Source: Oceanirhabdus seepicola (GTDB lineage Bacteria > Bacillota > Clostridia > Clostridiales > Clostridiaceae). From it: a stretch of 64,000 nucleotides of DNA. The translations under genes were made by a program, and so were the position numbers. The notes beneath the pieces were generated by a model. It did not search any database, had not been told where the DNA came from, and saw nothing but the letters and a program-made list of their open reading frames with translations. Location: contig NZ_JAGSOJ010000001.1 in the NCBI RefSeq assembly GCF_023684385.1, positions 744,001 to 808,000 on the forward strand, written 5' to 3'. Positions 27,003 to 35,372 of this stretch are shown here, in pieces (position 1 is the first letter of the stretch; each line of letters begins with the position of its first letter).

Positions 27003-28307
27003 ATGGAAAAAACAGAAACATTATCTGCTGAAAGTTCTCAATTTGATGAACTTCAATTAGAAAATGAACATGTAGTTACAAAACTTTGGAATAAAAACTT
27101 TTTTCTATTATGGCAGGGGCAACTTGTTTCAGCATTTGGGGATGTAATTTATTCTATAGCTTTAGGTTTTTGGATAATGCAAAAAACTGGTTCTACTGCA
27201 CTTATGGGAACTTTAGTGGCTGTATCTTCTATACCTAGAATAGTTATCTCTCCATTTGCAGGAGTGTTGGTAGACAGATGGGATAGGAAAAAACTAATAG
27301 TTTTGATGGATTTTTTAAGAGGTGTGGCAATTTTATTTGTAGCTGCTGCCGCTTTGTTGGGTCACTTACAGATATGGATGGTATTTGCAGCTGGAATTAT
27401 CATTAGTTCATGTTCAGCATTTTTTAATCCAAGTATAAGTTCAAGTATGCCTGATATTGTACCTAAATCTAAGCTTGTTAAAGCAAATTCGGCAATGAAT
27501 ATTGTTTATACTGGTTCAAGTTTAATTGCTAATCCATTAGGAGGAATTCTTTTTAATATACTCCATGCTCCAATAATGTTTTTAGTTAATGGAGTATCTT
27601 ATATTTTTTCAGCCTTTACAGAAATGTTTATTCATGTGCCAAAAATTGAAAGAGAAAATGTAGAGAATGATTTCTGGAGAGAATTTAAAGATGGTTTTAG
27701 ATTTATATGGAATTTTAAAGGTTTAAAAAAACTTGTTACTGCAGCCTGTGGATTAAACTTTTTTGCCAATATGGCATTTGTACTTCTTATTCCCTTTTTC
27801 CAAAAAACTCCTGGTTTAGGGTCTGGTAAATACGGCTTTGCTATGTCAGCTTTGAGTATCGGCTCAGTTTTAGGAATGCTCTTTGCTTCATCTATAGATG
27901 TACCATATTCAAAACGCTATATTATGTATTCAATATGTGGTTTACTATTTCCTTTAGTTATGGCTGCTTTCCCATTTATGCCTTATATTCTTATGTTGTG
28001 TTTATTATTTGTTGGTGGTTTTACTAATGCAATAATAAATGTTTATATAGGTGCCACTACCCAAATTGTAGTACCTCAAAATATGAGAGGAAAAGTATCC
28101 GCCCTTATGAGTACCTTACTTATGGGGCTAACTCCAATCTCTATGGCTTTTGGAGGAGTACTAGCAGAGTTTATACCAATAAAATATGTTATCTCAACAA
28201 GTTTATTGTTAACTTTACTTGGAATGATTTCTTTATTAATATCAGAAGATTTCAAGAAACTTATAAACTTCAATCCTGATGAACAGACATTAGAAGATAT
28301 AATGTAA
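27003..28307 (+). CDS. MFS exporter, macrolide-efflux type
   Basis: 434 residues with about twelve hydrophobic segments. The N-terminal half shows NFFLLWQGQLVSAFGDVIYSIAL and the loop RIVISPFAGVLVDRWDRKKL, the A-motif region of MefA-like MFS_3 exporters. It is a proton-driven efflux candidate for drugs or metabolites; the substrate is unknown. The ATG follows GAGGGGG. It is a single-gene unit ending in a hairpin (28324-28359). A long Glu-rich cytoplasmic N-terminus of about 30 residues precedes the first helix. Confidence 0.87.
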   Translation: MEKTETLSAESSQFDELQLENEHVVTKLWNKNFFLLWQGQLVSAFGDVIYSIALGFWIMQKTGSTALMGTLVAVSSIPRIVISPFAGVLVDRWDRKKLIVLMDFLRGVAILFVAAAALLGHLQIWMVFAAGIIISSCSAFFNPSISSSMPDIVPKSKLVKANSAMNIVYTGSSLIANPLGGILFNILHAPIMFLVNGVSYIFSAFTEMFIHVPKIERENVENDFWREFKDGFRFIWNFKGLKKLVTAACGLNFFANMAFVLLIPFFQKTPGLGSGKYGFAMSALSIGSVLGMLFASSIDVPYSKRYIMYSICGLLFPLVMAAFPFMPYILMLCLLFVGGFTNAIINVYIGATTQIVVPQNMRGKVSALMSTLLMGLTPISMAFGGVLAEFIPIKYVISTSLLLTLLGMISLLISEDFKKLINFNPDEQTLEDIM

Positions 28308-28323
28308 TAGTAAAATATAGAAA

Positions 28324-28359
28324 ATCACTGATAACCCAATGGGCTTCAGTGATTTTTTA
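28324..28359 (+). terminator. Terminator of the MFS gene
   Basis: AATCACTGA pairs with TCAGTGATT around an inner CCCA/TGGG stem, followed by TTTTT. Confidence 0.8.
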
Positions 28360-28440
28360 TTAAACTTAAATCTGAAAAGAGTGTCTTTTCTTTATCCAAT
28401 TTCCCAAAGCTACTGCCACAGTGTCCACAAATTACTCGCC

Positions 28441-28466
28441 TAATTTCGGGTGGTGACAGTCCCCTA
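28441..28466 (-). repeat. 3'-end TAG repeat, copy A
   Basis: Minus-strand TAGGGGACTGTCACCACCCG begins at the stop codon of the CmpB-like gene. Beyond CGAAATTAG the sequence differs from the other copies. Confidence 0.8.
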
Positions 28467-29246
28467 TTTTTTTTTCCTTGATACACGTTTTTCAATCTGC
28501 TCATGTAGTCGTTGCATTAGTTCATATTCTCCTTTAAACGGCAACAAAAACCTTGGACGACTTTTTTTTACTTTTAAACTTTGCATTCCTTGATTCAATC
28601 TTTTCTCAAAATCTGTTTCAAACTCTTCAACTCGATCAGATAGTTCTTCAAACTTGTCTTTGATATCAATCTTAAGTTGTTCATAGTTTATAACAACATT
28701 CTTTTCTTCTGCCAATTCAGCAAACTTCTTAAGTCTTGATACAACATTAAAGGAGTTAATCACATCAACTAATATAACACCATAAAACATACCAATAAAC
28801 AAACAAAACTCTAGGTTTCCATATAAGAATTCAATTTTATTGTAAAAATACGGGTAAAGAACAAAATAGAAAACCAATGCTAAAATCGTCCAGAACACAG
28901 AATATAGTGGTGCTATCAATCCTTGAATATTAAATTTCAATTTTGTATAATCCCACAAACGTGTTTTGTAATATTTTAAGAAAAACAATCCTGTGAAATA
29001 TTCTATGCCAGTTGTTATTATTGTAAACATAATGATTTTAATACCCAGATGCACATTTAGTTCACTAACTATATATAACAGACAAACCCCCGTTCCATAT
29101 AACGGTAAATAAGGTCCTGATAAAAATCCTGGATTTATCCACTTTCTAGCCTTGCCAAAGTATTTTCTATACACAACTTCTAATCCCCAGCCCATCAATG
29201 AACCAGTCATAAAAAGAAATAAATACTTAATAATAAATATAATCAA
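28464..29246 (-). CDS. CmpB-like putative ABC-transporter membrane protein
   Basis: 260 residues matching the putative ABC-transporter type IV (CmpB, PF06541) family. The N-terminus has FMTGSLMGWGLEVVYRKYFG and NPGFLSGPYLPLYGTG, with five to six membrane segments to about residue 175. A cytoplasmic coiled-coil tail ends in Lys/Arg. Despite the family name no ATPase is nearby and transport is unproven. The start is TTG with GGGAGG nine bases upstream. The stop codon TAG coincides with the start of a dispersed 3' repeat, so the KKK end could be a truncated tail. Confidence 0.8.
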   Translation of the reverse strand: MIIFIIKYLFLFMTGSLMGWGLEVVYRKYFGKARKWINPGFLSGPYLPLYGTGVCLLYIVSELNVHLGIKIIMFTIITTGIEYFTGLFFLKYYKTRLWDYTKLKFNIQGLIAPLYSVFWTILALVFYFVLYPYFYNKIEFLYGNLEFCLFIGMFYGVILVDVINSFNVVSRLKKFAELAEEKNVVINYEQLKIDIKDKFEELSDRVEEFETDFEKRLNQGMQSLKVKKSRPRFLLPFKGEYELMQRLHEQIEKRVSRKKK

Positions 29247-29314
29247 TATGCTTAACCTCCCTTTTACAATATTTGTCTGCGAACCAGGTCCACAGCCATT
29301 TATTTACAATACTC

Positions 29315-30142
29315 TTATTCGCCTATGAACATTTCAGGTTCTCTTCTATAATCAAATTCTTCTTCTAATTCAACTTTATGATTTAAATAGTCCTCATCAT
29401 CATAATATTTTGCATTATTAGGACATTTTTTAATGCATGCACCACATTTAATGCAGATTCCACTTATTATGGAAACATCTTCATTAGTAATAGATCCCAT
29501 AGGACATACACTAACGCATAACTTACATTCATTACAATTACTATTTGTTTTTGGTACTACCTTTCTAATATCTACTGGTACGCCATATTTGTTTATTGGC
29601 TTATAATACTGTCTATAAGGTTTATTTCCATTTACAACAACAGAATCATAGTTATTTTCTGTTGATAGTTTCACATATATTTTATCTGTAAAACCTTTTA
29701 TTATTTTCATATCCTTTTCATCAGGTCTATTTTGAGCTAGCTTTTTAGAAAATGAGTGTTCTCCTATAAATGCTCCCCCTGCAATAACATTAAAATCTCT
29801 AGATTGTAAAATATCTTTTAATTCTATTAATGCATCATCATAGTTTCTATTTCCATAAACTACTACAGCTACTGCTATCGCTCCATTTCCCTTAATATTA
29901 TTCAAATATTTTAGCAATACATTAGGTACTCTTCCTGCATAAACAGGAACCCCTACTATAACTACATCATCTTCTGTAAATGATATTGGTTTGTTTCTAA
30001 CTTCTGGCAATGTAAAGTTAATATTATTTATAGTCCTTTTATTATCTATATTTTCACTTAGTGTCTCTGCTATTTTAGTTATTACCTTTTTTGTTGTATC
30101 AGTAGCACTAAAATATAGTGATTTTACTTTTTTATTAATAAT
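29315..30142 (-). CDS. EFR1-type flavodoxin-ferredoxin fusion protein
   Basis: An N-terminal flavodoxin-like domain is followed by two [4Fe-4S] motifs, CNECKLCVSVCP and CIKCGACIKKCP, as in the EFR1 family of electron-transfer proteins. A frame starting at TTG 30010 would lose the flavodoxin phosphate loop, yet the same frame continues upstream with KKVKSLYFSATDTTKKV, which is that loop. Upstream lies GGGGGAGAGGAG but no ATG, GTG or TTG; the only candidates are ATT codons at 30142 and 30139. Either a rare AUU start is used or a start codon has been lost. The redox partner is unknown. Confidence 0.75.
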   Translation of the reverse strand: MINKKVKSLYFSATDTTKKVITKIAETLSENIDNKRTINNINFTLPEVRNKPISFTEDDVVIVGVPVYAGRVPNVLLKYLNNIKGNGAIAVAVVVYGNRNYDDALIELKDILQSRDFNVIAGGAFIGEHSFSKKLAQNRPDEKDMKIIKGFTDKIYVKLSTENNYDSVVVNGNKPYRQYYKPINKYGVPVDIRKVVPKTNSNCNECKLCVSVCPMGSITNEDVSIISGICIKCGACIKKCPNNAKYYDDEDYLNHKVELEEEFDYRREPEMFIGE

Positions 30143-30332
30143 ACTCCTCTCCCCCTATTAATAATTTTGCAATGTACCAGTTCCACAGTCAATTTTTACA
30201 ATATAAAACACTCTACTGACAAAACTATTATTGTTTAACAACATTATATCATCTGTCCTATTGATATCGAACAGTAAATACTAAAAACCCAATACAAATT
30301 CTTTCAATTTTCCTTTATATTTTTGCATAATA

Positions 30333-30360
30333 ATACCACTCTAAATTTTCAGAGTGGTAA
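30333..30360 (-). terminator. Terminator of the TetR gene
   Basis: TACCACTCT pairs with AGAGTGGTA. The hairpin belongs to the dispersed 3' repeat unit, whose conserved part lies at 30378-30405. Confidence 0.75.
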
Positions 30361-30377
30361 TTCAATTCTACTATTTT

Positions 30378-30405
30378 CTACTAAATTCGAGTGGTGACAG
30401 TCCCC
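30378..30405 (-). repeat. 3'-end repeat, copy B
   Basis: Minus-strand GGGGACTGTCACCACTCGAA then TTTAGTAG, starting 14 bases after the TAA stop of the TetR gene. This is the only copy whose start does not supply a stop codon. Confidence 0.8.
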
Positions 30406-30418
30406 TTCAATATTATCC

Positions 30419-31021
30419 TTAATCTAACTTCATATATTTGTAAATTAAATCAGTTAAATTATCTATATATTCTTTTTTTAAGTCTAAGTTATTTATATTT
30501 GCTATCTCTATATTATTACTGGATATTGTTCGCCATATTAACATAGCTCCAACATGTATTGCAGCATCTGTTTCATTATCCCAAATTTCGAATAAAATAT
30601 CTTTAATTACATTTAAATAATCGTTTTTAACCTTATTAAAAGGATCTTTTATAGCTTCATTTTCTCGAATTAATATCTGGAATTCTTCAATAATTCTCTT
30701 AAATGTAATCATTTCAAGTTTATTTTCAATATAAGTTCTTATTGCCTTTTTTTTATTATCTTCTTTAGTTATTGTATTCTTAAACTCCATAACTACTTTC
30801 ATCTCTTCTTCAACTAGTAACTTTACAACTTCTACATAAATATCATTCTTATCTTCAAAATATTTGTAAAATAAACCTATTGAAATTTCAGCTTCACCAG
30901 TTATGTCTTTTATATATGTATTATGATATCCTTTATCATTAAATACTTTTTTCGCAGATTCTATCAGTTTCAACTTTTTTTCTATTGCTCTTTTTTGAAT
31001 AGGTTCTTTTATATTACTCAA
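30419..31021 (-). CDS. TetR-family transcriptional regulator
   Basis: 200 residues. The N-terminal HTH (about 15-60) contains AKKVFNDKGYHNTYIKDIT and AEISIGLFYKYFEDKNDIY, classic TetR. The helical C-terminal ligand domain is not assignable. The start is TTG with AAGGAG nine bases upstream. It is divergent from a FUSC-type membrane protein, and a perfect palindrome in the shared control region is its likely operator. It probably represses the exporter and itself until a ligand binds. Confidence 0.9.
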   Translation of the reverse strand: MSNIKEPIQKRAIEKKLKLIESAKKVFNDKGYHNTYIKDITGEAEISIGLFYKYFEDKNDIYVEVVKLLVEEEMKVVMEFKNTITKEDNKKKAIRTYIENKLEMITFKRIIEEFQILIRENEAIKDPFNKVKNDYLNVIKDILFEIWDNETDAAIHVGAMLIWRTISSNNIEIANINNLDLKKEYIDNLTDLIYKYMKLD

Positions 31022-31105
31022 GTCTTTTCACTCCTTTATACTAATTTTAATACAATTTTAGTTTTTAGTACAGTTTTCACAACTTGAATCAAAATTCACT
31101 TTTTA

Positions 31106-31134
31106 TTGACTTCGAATAAATTAGTATGTATAAT
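31106..31134 (+). promoter_or_regulatory. Promoter of the FUSC-type gene
   Basis: TTGACT (31106-31111), 17-bp spacer, perfect TATAAT (31129-31134), with the TetR palindrome immediately downstream. Confidence 0.85.
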
Positions 31135-31142
31135 ACCTCTAT

Positions 31143-31164
31143 AAGTTGAATTTAAATTCAACTT
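31143..31164. promoter_or_regulatory. Likely TetR operator
   Basis: Perfect 22-bp palindrome with core AGTTGAATTTAAATTCAACT, placed 8 bp after the -10 of the FUSC gene where a repressor would block transcription. A weaker related site (TTGAATCAAAATTCA) lies at 31084-31098 toward the TetR start. Confidence 0.8.
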
Positions 31165-31195
31165 TCATTTTACATTGAGTTTGGGAGTGCTAATT

Positions 31196-32227
31196 ATGGA
31201 ATTTATCAATAATACATTAAACTTACAGTTTAATAAGCTTGATTTTAACTTTGGACTTAGATATTCCTTTATATTTTTATTGTCATTAAGTCTTAATTCG
31301 TATCTATTTGGAATAAACATTTCATTGATAGGTGCCTTAATAACTTTGCTTTACTTTATAATACCTAATAAAAATATAAAGGTTAATTCCTTATCTAAAA
31401 TTACTTATATCTATTTAAATATTATTTTAGTTACTTTTTTAGGTTATCTAGCAACTATTAACTTTGTTTTATCACTTTTAATAAACCTATTAGTTCCATT
31501 TGTTATAGTATGCTTATTTTCCGATGAAACTAATATTAGTGGATATTCATTTTATTATTGTTTATTTATTACTATTCAAGTTACTGGTATAACTTTGAAA
31601 ATGTTTAATTTGCACTTAATATCTACTTTTTTGGGGTTAATTATAGGATATGTATTTAACGAAGTTATTTGGTCAAATAATCACAAAAGTAAGAGTTCAG
31701 ATGTTATGAAACTTAAAAAATACTTTGTTATAAGTCTAAAATCCAATTATATAAAATTTAAAAATGGATTAAATTTAGATTTACTTACATCAACGTTTGC
31801 ATTTAGGTTATCTATTACTACAGCTTTTTCTTTTATTTTTTGGAAATACTTAAATATCCCAAAGTGGTATTGGTTATCTTTAGCTACTTGCAATACTTTA
31901 GCTCCTATTCATAATCAAATTAATTCTAGGGCTTTTAAGAGAATTAAAGGATCTATTATAGGTGTTATACTCTTTTTAATATGTTATTTTTTAGTTAATA
32001 ATTTATTTATATCTTCAATATTAACAGTACTTAGCATTTTATTAATGATTTCTTATATTCCTTGTAAACACCTAACTGAATGCTATGTATTCTCCACTTA
32101 CATGGCACTATCTTTTTCTATAGTATCGTTACCCTCTGTAACTGCCGCATCATACAGAATTTCAAATGTTTTAGTAGGTTGTTTTATAGCTATCATATTT
32201 AACAAATTAATATTTCCTAATAAATAA
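31196..32227 (+). CDS. FUSC/aromatic-acid-exporter-type membrane protein
   Basis: About 343 residues with two blocks of hydrophobic helices separated by a hydrophilic stretch (about 170-200), as in FUSC/ArAE proteins. The second block has WYWLSLATCNTLAP and RAFKRIKGSIIGVILFL, the typical FUSC_2 region with its R-x-x-G-x-x-x-G pattern. It probably exports a small, perhaps aromatic, compound. A frame opens at TTG 31175, but GGGAG eight bases before ATG 31196 sets the start. It is divergent from the TetR gene and preceded by its operator. Confidence 0.82.
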   Translation: MEFINNTLNLQFNKLDFNFGLRYSFIFLLSLSLNSYLFGINISLIGALITLLYFIIPNKNIKVNSLSKITYIYLNIILVTFLGYLATINFVLSLLINLLVPFVIVCLFSDETNISGYSFYYCLFITIQVTGITLKMFNLHLISTFLGLIIGYVFNEVIWSNNHKSKSSDVMKLKKYFVISLKSNYIKFKNGLNLDLLTSTFAFRLSITTAFSFIFWKYLNIPKWYWLSLATCNTLAPIHNQINSRAFKRIKGSIIGVILFLICYFLVNNLFISSILTVLSILLMISYIPCKHLTECYVFSTYMALSFSIVSLPSVTAASYRISNVLVGCFIAIIFNKLIFPNK

Positions 32228-32230
32228 TAA

Positions 32231-32275
32231 AAAAATTAAGATGCACATAGAAATAATCCGCATCTTAATTTTTTT
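32231..32275. terminator. Bidirectional terminator between FUSC and patatin genes
   Basis: AAAAATTAAGATGC pairs with GCATCTTAATTTTTT in a convergent gap. Confidence 0.85.
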
Positions 32276-32310
32276 AGCATCAACTCTAAATGGAATTTTC
32301 CAAAGCTTTA

Positions 32311-33348
32311 TTACGTACTGGTAATTGATGGGTCTATTCTCTTTTTCCTTAATTCATTATGTTTACTATAATTAACATCCATACCTTTTAAAAACTCTTT
32401 AGCAGCATTTTCTCCCGATTTACATAACCCATCTATCTTTTCTTTCGTTAAATTTAAATCTGTTGTCTTTACATTACTAGTATTAATTTTTATTGTTCTT
32501 AAGTAATTCATTTCCGATATATGAATATCATCCTGTGCCTCAAGCATAGTTTCAATAATTGATGTTCCAAAGTTAAATATATTGGTGATTTTATGTTTTC
32601 TTATTTCCTCCTTATTTCCTCCTAATTTAAATCCTATAGTAGGATAACGAGGCACTCCATTTACATCAAAAATCCAAACAGGATAATTGCTTAAAACCCC
32701 TCCATCAACTATAAAAGACTTTTCATGAGAAATCTTATTATTCAAAATTATAGGTTGAAGGAAAAAGGGTAGGCTTATACTCATTCTTACTGCCAAACTT
32801 ATATCTAAATCATCAGGGTTAATTCCATACTCTTGAATATCTTCAGGTAATATAAGCATTTTACCTCTTGTTATATCAGTTGCAATAATATGAAGCCTAT
32901 ACTTTCTTTTATATTTGGAATTATATAAAAGGCTACCTTCTTCACCTGGGATAACTAAATCTCCAAATTTTACATTTTTTCTATTACCCAATTTCCTTTT
33001 AAGTTTATTAAGTAACAATTCATTAATGAAATCTTTTATATGTTTTCCTTTATATATTCCTTTTTTAAATATTAATTTACCTACTTTACTAATCATTAAT
33101 GTAGATTGAAAATCTTTATCTATCATAGCCTTAAAATTATTCTCATTAAATACTTCTTTAAGCTCTTCTGCTGTATATCCTGCTGCAACAAGAGAAGCAA
33201 TTATAGCTCCTGCTGAATTTCCCGCAACATTTCTCCATGTATATCCGTGGTCTTCCATTACTTTTAAAGCTCCAATAAGTCCTATCCCCTTTGCTCCTCC
33301 ACCCTCAAAAACAGCATCTGCGATTTTTCTCTTATTAGATATATTCAT
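32311..33348 (-). CDS. Patatin-like phospholipase (YchK/RssA-type)
   Basis: About 345 residues. Visible motifs are the oxyanion loop FEGGGAKGIG near the N-terminus, the nucleophile elbow GNSAG, and the dyad aspartate in VDGGVLSNYPV. The region between resembles bacterial patatins with inserted basic helices (LLLNKLKRKLGNRKN). The family hydrolyses phospholipid acyl esters. ATG 33348 is preferred over ATG 33366 on ribosome-site spacing (AAGGATGG). The 33-kb end of the accessory region begins here. No signal peptide. Confidence 0.88.
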   Translation of the reverse strand: MNISNKRKIADAVFEGGGAKGIGLIGALKVMEDHGYTWRNVAGNSAGAIIASLVAAGYTAEELKEVFNENNFKAMIDKDFQSTLMISKVGKLIFKKGIYKGKHIKDFINELLLNKLKRKLGNRKNVKFGDLVIPGEEGSLLYNSKYKRKYRLHIIATDITRGKMLILPEDIQEYGINPDDLDISLAVRMSISLPFFLQPIILNNKISHEKSFIVDGGVLSNYPVWIFDVNGVPRYPTIGFKLGGNKEEIRKHKITNIFNFGTSIIETMLEAQDDIHISEMNYLRTIKINTSNVKTTDLNLTKEKIDGLCKSGENAAKEFLKGMDVNYSKHNELRKKRIDPSITST

Positions 33349-33433
33349 AATCCCCATCCTTTCCATATAATCAATATATGAAAAAGAATTTTACTTGTTC
33401 CGTAATGATTTAATCAATATTCTTTCCTTGGAC

Positions 33434-33468
33434 AAAAACACCACCCTAAATTTAGAGTGGTGTTTTTA
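33434..33468 (-). terminator. Terminator of RRNPP regulator 1
   Basis: AAAAACACCACTCTAAAT pairs with its complement on the minus strand and ends in a T run. Bidirectional stem ACACCAC/GTGGTGT. Confidence 0.85.
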
Positions 33469-33479
33469 TTCTTCTATTT

Positions 33480-33510
33480 TCTACTAAATTCGGGTGGTGA
33501 CAGTCCCCTA
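33480..33510 (-). repeat. 3'-end TAG repeat, copy C
   Basis: Minus-strand TAGGGGACTGTCACCACCCG then AATTTAGTAG. The TAG is the stop codon of RRNPP regulator 1. Its paralogue at 62616 lacks the repeat and diverges at this point. Confidence 0.85.
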
Positions 33511-34827
33511 CGATACTTGTCTCTTACAAAAATCAATTATATTCTTTGCTTCCTTTTTATTATTATTTACCATATGGAAATTTATCAATCTTAAAATAAC
33601 CTTTGAATCTAATTTTATCATCCTACTCTGTACTAATGATAATATATACTTCTGTACCACTTCTATTGTACACTCTTCCACATTTGGTATATACTCAATA
33701 AGCTTATTAAGATTATAATCAATTATATCCATATTTTTATGTTTCTCTGCAATTTCTAGAGATTTTAAAGTATATCCATATGCTACTTTTAGAGAATTCT
33801 CTTGTTTGTTATTAGCATATATATCCGCTAATAACTTGTATACTTCAAAAGCTAGATAGTTTTTTTCAAACTCAGCCTTATTATTCTCAATCTCTTGAAT
33901 CATCATATCTCTGTACTCATAGAAATCATTTTCCAATAAGCTACTAACTTCTATTATATTACCGAGACATAATATTCTTTTATCAAACATTTCTTTAGTT
34001 TTATTTAGACTCTTATGCAATTCTTTGAATAATTTTAATGACTTATTTAAATACCCCTGTTCTCTGTAGCAGTTTCCTTTTATCATTTCAATGTTTATTT
34101 CATGCTCATAACATGCAGTTTCTTTTCTCCTATCAATGAACACATCTTCAAACCCTCTGATTTCTTCCAAGGCATCATTATATCTTCCAATTCGTTTTAA
34201 CATTAATATCTTATTATATGTAATTCTCTTCTTAAGGTTATGAGGGATTTTATTAGAAATACTTTCACATTCTCGTATCCCCTCTTCATATTTCCCTAAT
34301 CTATTGAAACAATGCGTTAATGCAATAATCAACATACCATAGTATTCCGATTCTACATCACATATTTTTGCGAACTCATTTGCCATCAAGAAATATTTAT
34401 ATGCTGAATTAATATCATCTTTTAGACTAAATGCTCTACCTAAATCACCATAAATATATACCTTCATATAATTAAGTTCATACTTATTTATTATTGATAT
34501 CATCTCACCAAGTAATTCCTCTGCTTCTACTCCAACATCATCGATATACTTAAGAAAATCTTCATAAATTTTCTTCGCCTGATCCTCTTCTGTTATAAAT
34601 ATGTCATCAATATTTACATCTATCTCTATTTTTCTTTCTTTTATAAATCTCTTCAAGTTATTATGTATAACCTCTGCAGCTTTAGGTGTCAAAGACGCTT
34701 TATCTGTCTCAATCATACTTATTAAATTTCTAGTAATTATATCACCACTTAAATCTTCTTGTTTAAGATTTAGCTTCTTTCTAATATCCCTAACCCTTTG
34801 CCCTTGAGTAATAATAGTAAAATCCAT
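33508..34827 (-). CDS. RRNPP-type peptide-responsive HTH/TPR regulator, copy 1
   Basis: About 439 residues. The N-terminal HTH_XRE domain (GQRVRDIRKKLNLKQEDLSG, then RNLISMIETDKASLTPKAAE) is followed by a long helical array of TPR-like repeats (for example ALTHCFNRLGKYEEGIRECE and NCYREQGYLNKSLKLFKELH). This is the layout of PlcR/NprR/Qss-type receptors that bind re-imported signalling peptides. ATG 34827 has GGGAGGGGAG upstream; the frame to 34851 has no site. A divergent 55-codon secreted peptide gene lies at 34943, with a palindromic operator between them. The stop is provided by a dispersed repeat. A close paralogue lies at 62616-63935. Confidence 0.85.
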   Translation of the reverse strand: MDFTIITQGQRVRDIRKKLNLKQEDLSGDIITRNLISMIETDKASLTPKAAEVIHNNLKRFIKERKIEIDVNIDDIFITEEDQAKKIYEDFLKYIDDVGVEAEELLGEMISIINKYELNYMKVYIYGDLGRAFSLKDDINSAYKYFLMANEFAKICDVESEYYGMLIIALTHCFNRLGKYEEGIRECESISNKIPHNLKKRITYNKILMLKRIGRYNDALEEIRGFEDVFIDRRKETACYEHEINIEMIKGNCYREQGYLNKSLKLFKELHKSLNKTKEMFDKRILCLGNIIEVSSLLENDFYEYRDMMIQEIENNKAEFEKNYLAFEVYKLLADIYANNKQENSLKVAYGYTLKSLEIAEKHKNMDIIDYNLNKLIEYIPNVEECTIEVVQKYILSLVQSRMIKLDSKVILRLINFHMVNNNKKEAKNIIDFCKRQVS

Positions 34828-34867
34828 TCTTTTTCTCCCCTCCCATTTCAATTAATTCCTTAAAAAC

Positions 34868-34919
34868 AAATATTTACTTTCATGTTACCATATGTTATTA
34901 TAAAAGTAAATATTTACTT
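34868..34919 (+). promoter_or_regulatory. Promoter and operator of the signalling-peptide gene
   Basis: TTTACT (34873-34878), 17-bp spacer, TATTAT (34896-34901). The perfect palindrome AAGTAAATATTTACTT (34904-34919) sits just downstream, and the half-site AAATATTTACTTT (34868-34880) overlaps the -35. The same half-site recurs upstream of the paralogous regulator at the window end. Confidence 0.7.
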
Positions 34920-34942
34920 ATTTCTAAGGAGGTCTATTTATA

Positions 34943-35110
34943 ATGAAAAAAATATTTAGTTTTGTACTTTCAATCGCTTTACTTGGTAATATTGTATGCT
35001 CTACAGTTGCTTTGGCAGAAACTGATTCTAAAGTAGAAAAAAAAATAACCAAAAGTTACTCCATTATAGTACATAGCTCTATTGATCCTGATTCTGATCC
35101 AGGTTTTTAA
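34943..35110 (+). CDS. Secreted pro-peptide, candidate quorum-sensing signal
   Basis: A 55-codon frame, ATG 34943 to TAA 35108-35110, with AAGGAGG eleven to seventeen bases upstream. The product has a textbook signal peptide (MKKIFSFVLSIALLGNIVCS, cleavage probable after TVALA), a short charged spacer (ETDSKVEKKITKS) and a C-terminal tail (YSIIVHSSIDPDSDPGF) from which a mature peptide could be cut. It is divergent from an RRNPP-type receptor, the standard arrangement of receptor-pheromone pairs in Firmicutes. The exact mature sequence cannot be told. The stop is followed immediately by a structured insertion element. Confidence 0.75.
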   Translation: MKKIFSFVLSIALLGNIVCSTVALAETDSKVEKKITKSYSIIVHSSIDPDSDPGF

Positions 35111-35327
35111 CCTCAATTGAGGTTCAGGCTATTGAAAAAGACCAATTTCATTGTCACTAAGACTCGCTGTGCTGCTCGAGTACTATTTGTACACTGCGCT
35201 GCTCGCGCCTCTTGTTCCTTGACCTTGGTCTTTTTCAATGCCTGACACTCTTAAGACAGAAAACAGAATGAAAACAATATATTATAACTTTGTCAACAAA
35301 CTCAACCTCAATTTATTGAGGTTTTTT
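35109..35327. repeat. Structured insertion element, copy 2, inverted relative to copy 1
   Basis: Homologue of 10602-10761, here on the minus strand at 35125-35303. CAGGCATTGAAAAAGACCAA pairs with TTGGTCTTTTTCAATAGCCTG. It is flanked by AACCTCAATTGAGGTT (35109-35124) and AACCTCAATTTATTGAGGTT (35305-35324), both terminator-like palindromes; the right one carries a T run. Relative to copy 1 it has an extra 20 bp or so (near 35178-35197) in the core. Confidence 0.85.
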
Positions 35328-35340
35328 AATTCTATCATTT

Positions 35341-35372
35341 TCTACTAATTTCGGGCAGAGACAGTCCCCCTA
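35341..35372 (-). repeat. 3'-end TAG repeat, copy D
   Basis: Minus-strand TAGGGGGACTGTCTCTGCCC then GAAATTAGTAG. The TAG is the stop codon of the MCP-like gene; the CACCAC portion is altered. Confidence 0.8.

Noticed and set aside
29315..30010. Truncated flavodoxin/ferredoxin pseudogene
   Set aside because: The missing N-terminus is present in frame upstream of 30010; only the start codon is unusual.
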